Below, in pieces: positions 60,047 through 61,421 of a stretch of DNA of 61,421 nt. The number at the start of each line of letters is the position of its first letter. Positions within the stretch are counted from its first letter, which is position 1. Source of the stretch: Actinokineospora auranticolor (GTDB taxonomy: Bacteria; Actinomycetota; Actinomycetes; Mycobacteriales; Pseudonocardiaceae). The DNA lies in the NCBI RefSeq assembly GCF_002934265.1, contig NZ_PTIX01000036.1:1-61421 (forward strand). The letters are read 5' to 3'. The notes under the pieces were generated by a model. The model was not told where the DNA came from, searched no databases, and saw only the letters and a program-made list of their open reading frames with translations. The position numbers were made by a program, and so were the translations under genes.

Positions 60047-60790
60047 GTGATCGGAGATCGTGTGGTTGCGTGTCGGGTGATATTGAGTTCGGAGGAGCGG
60101 GAGACGATCTCGCGGGAGTTATGGGTGGGGCGGTCGTTCCGGTTCATCGGTCGGGTGTTGGGTCGGCATCATTCGGTGGTCGCTCGTGAGGTTGCCCGCA
60201 ATGGTGGGAGATTGGCGTATCGAGCGTTGAGGTCGGGCAAGCGTGCTGCGGCGATGCGGAAACGGCCGAAGCCGCGGAAGCTGGAACAATTCGGCCGCTT
60301 GCTCGGTTGTGTGATGGCGGATTTGGATCGCCGATGGTCGCCGCGGCAGATCGCGACCAGAATACGGATGGAGTCCCCGACCGAGCCGGAGATGCGCGTG
60401 TCCCACGAGACGGTCTGCCAGACTCTGTTCGTCCAGGGAAAGGCGAGCTGCGGGCCATGATGTGCGAGCCCTGCGGTCGGGCCGGGCGAAACGGGTGTCA
60501 CCGTCGGCGAAGCGGCCCAGGCGCGACCCGATCGTGGGCGTGGTCAACATCGGCAAGCGCCCGAAAGGGGCCGACGATCGTGCCGTGCCCGGCTTCTGGG
60601 AGGGCGACCTCATCCTTGGATCCGCCTGCGAATCCCAGATCCTCACTCTCGTGGAGCGGCTGACGCGGTTCGTGATGCTGTTCCGGGTCCCGCACGACCG
60701 TTCTGCGGACCGGATCGCGAGCTCAACGGTCGCCCTCGACAGACCCGGGATTGGGTACGAACCTGTCGAGAAGCTGAACGAACTGCTGGT
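60047..60790 (+). pseudogene. IS30-family transposase remnant
   Basis: The first frame encodes the IS30 N terminus (VILSSEERETISRELWVGRS, then RHHSVVAREVARNGG, and HETVCQTLFVQGK). The frame breaks at about 60440 and again near 60460, after which SGRAKRVSPSAKRPRRDPIV, DDRAVPGFWEGDLILGSACE and TLVERLTRFVMLFRVPHDRS follow in another frame. The first catalytic Asp (FWEGDL) is present, but the coding similarity stops around 60790, so the remaining DDE residues are missing. An intact transposase has about 350-400 residues. It is therefore a dead, truncated element; terminal repeats were not found. Confidence 0.85.
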
Positions 60791-61218
60791 CAAACACGGT
60801 GGGAGGGGCAAGCCCGCCCACCCGCCGGGAAGCTTGGCAGGTCTGCCCCCCACCACACACACGCAAAGACAATCCACACCCATCGAGCAGTTGAGACGGG
60901 TGCGATGGATTGGCTGGGGGTGCAGGTTGGCAGACGTCGAGGGCTGGCGGGCTCGACTTGGCGTGGTAGGAAGAGTTCGCGGAGTGGCTGTGGCGAGTGG
61001 GCATGCACGGCTTGGCCCGATGGACATGGGTCGGCACATGCAGGGGCCAACAGGCTCGGCTTGATGGGGTAGATCAAGGCGAGACGCTGGGCGATTGCCG
61101 GGGGCGTGTCACGTTCGGCCGGGGTGCGAATGAGCGAGGCGTGGCGGCCCGGAAGGCGCGACGGAGGAGGCATTCGAGCTGGTCAGAGGCTATTTTGAAC
61201 ACCCCGCCGGACCCAGCA
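60791..61218. other. No gene recognised
   Basis: Between the IS30 remnant and the dispersed repeat, open frames on both strands give unstructured Pro/Ser/Cys-rich translations without recognisable domains or ribosome-binding sites. It is probably insertion-element debris. Confidence 0.45.
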
Positions 61219-61332
61219 CAGCCCCCGCCCTCCTCTGGGGGGACAGCCCTGCTCCAGCCTATCGGGTCTGGGGTGGCGGGGAAGGGGGCAGGAAATCCTG
61301 TGGACAGAGTCGGGGCATGTGTATAACCTGTG
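61219..61332 (+). repeat. Dispersed ~115-bp repeat, copy 2 (inverted relative to copy 1)
   Basis: Identical over 39 bases (61219-61257) to the reverse complement of 51107-51145 and similar for a further ~75 bases. The DnaA-box-like TTATCCACA of copy 1 appears here as a one-base variant (TTATACACA read on the reverse strand). It lies just beyond the IS30 remnant, near the window end; the last ~90 bases show nothing else. Confidence 0.8.
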
Positions 61333-61421
61333 AGGCTTATTCACGGCTGGCGATGATCACCCCAAAGTAAGAGGTGGCGGCCCGTTTGAGAGAATTCAGT
61401 TACCACACCTAGTTCTCGAAA

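Noticed and set aside
60790..61173. 127-codon reverse-strand open frame near the window end
   Set aside because: Pro/Ala/Ser-rich, no domain, no start signal; probably insertion-element debris.
51035..61332. A 10-kb composite transposon bounded by the inverted dispersed repeats
   Set aside because: The interval contains conserved core genes (miaB, gluABCD) in normal order, so the repeats are more likely independent insertions.
1..61421. tRNA or rRNA genes
   Set aside because: No cloverleaf-type sequence or rRNA signature was noticed by eye; a tRNAscan-type search was not possible.

Overview
This 61.4 kb window is chromosomal DNA of a very high-GC actinomycete, probably of the family Pseudonocardiaceae. 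Codon third positions are almost all G or C. GTG starts are common, and the gene set and order are actinobacterial: a B12-dependent ribonucleotide reductase beside nrdR, a lexA/LysM divergent pair, hflX, dapF, miaA, a DUF349 gene, miaB and gluABCD. From about 34 to 59 kb the order resembles, from memory, the Mycobacterium tuberculosis Rv2718c-Rv2733c stretch. That part is conserved core; most of the rest is lineage-level accessory content.

Layout. 1-1.3 kb: coding-poor DNA made of a decayed ~140-bp tandem repeat with DnaA-box-like TTGTCCAC motifs, then two perfect hairpins. 1.3-7.2 kb: two paralogous lipoproteins, a double-HxlR regulator, a thiolase-like protein lacking key residues, a secreted DUF1996 protein, and an ECF sigma/anti-sigma pair. 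7.2-10.5 kb: a dtxR-galK-galE operon followed by three decayed copies of the galE 3' end. 10.6-17.3 kb: rhodanese, methyltransferase, an AcuC-type deacetylase next to a GNAT/acyl-CoA-synthetase acetyltransferase (a probable reversible lysine acetylation pair), DUF4192. 17.5-24.2 kb: secreted X-Pro peptidase, DUF4139 protein, F420-type oxidoreductase, prolyl oligopeptidase. 24.2-29.1 kb: a tightly coupled SNF2 helicase / SWIM zinc-finger / DUF2293 operon. 29.1-34.2 kb: zinc metallopeptidase and a reverse-strand run of redox genes with a MerR regulator.

34.3-42.5 kb: nrdR-nrdJ (deoxynucleotide supply), a LysM membrane protein and lexA facing each other across three LexA boxes (an SOS cell-cycle checkpoint module), a propeller-like surface protein, hflX. 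42.6-45.7 kb: a winged-helix regulator beside an MFS transporter gene destroyed by a large deletion, then coding-poor debris around one DUF2867 gene. 45.7-53.2 kb: dapF, miaA, a LigB-like protein, divergent DUF349, a degenerate type I-E-like CRISPR array with no cas genes, a small membrane protein and miaB. 53.3-59.8 kb: a TAXI solute-binding lipoprotein with a histidine kinase/response regulator pair and no TRAP permease, then the gluABCD amino-acid ABC importer. 59.8-61.4 kb: a frameshifted, truncated IS30 transposase and a repeat that matches, in inverted orientation, a sequence beside the CRISPR array.

The most noteworthy items are the LexA-controlled LysM/lexA/nrdR module, the SNF2-SWIM-DUF2293 operon, the AcuC-Pat pair, the decaying galE 3'-end array, and the orphan CRISPR array with its neighbouring dispersed repeat. 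No rRNA or tRNA gene was recognised. All product names rest on reading motifs by eye; no database search was possible.
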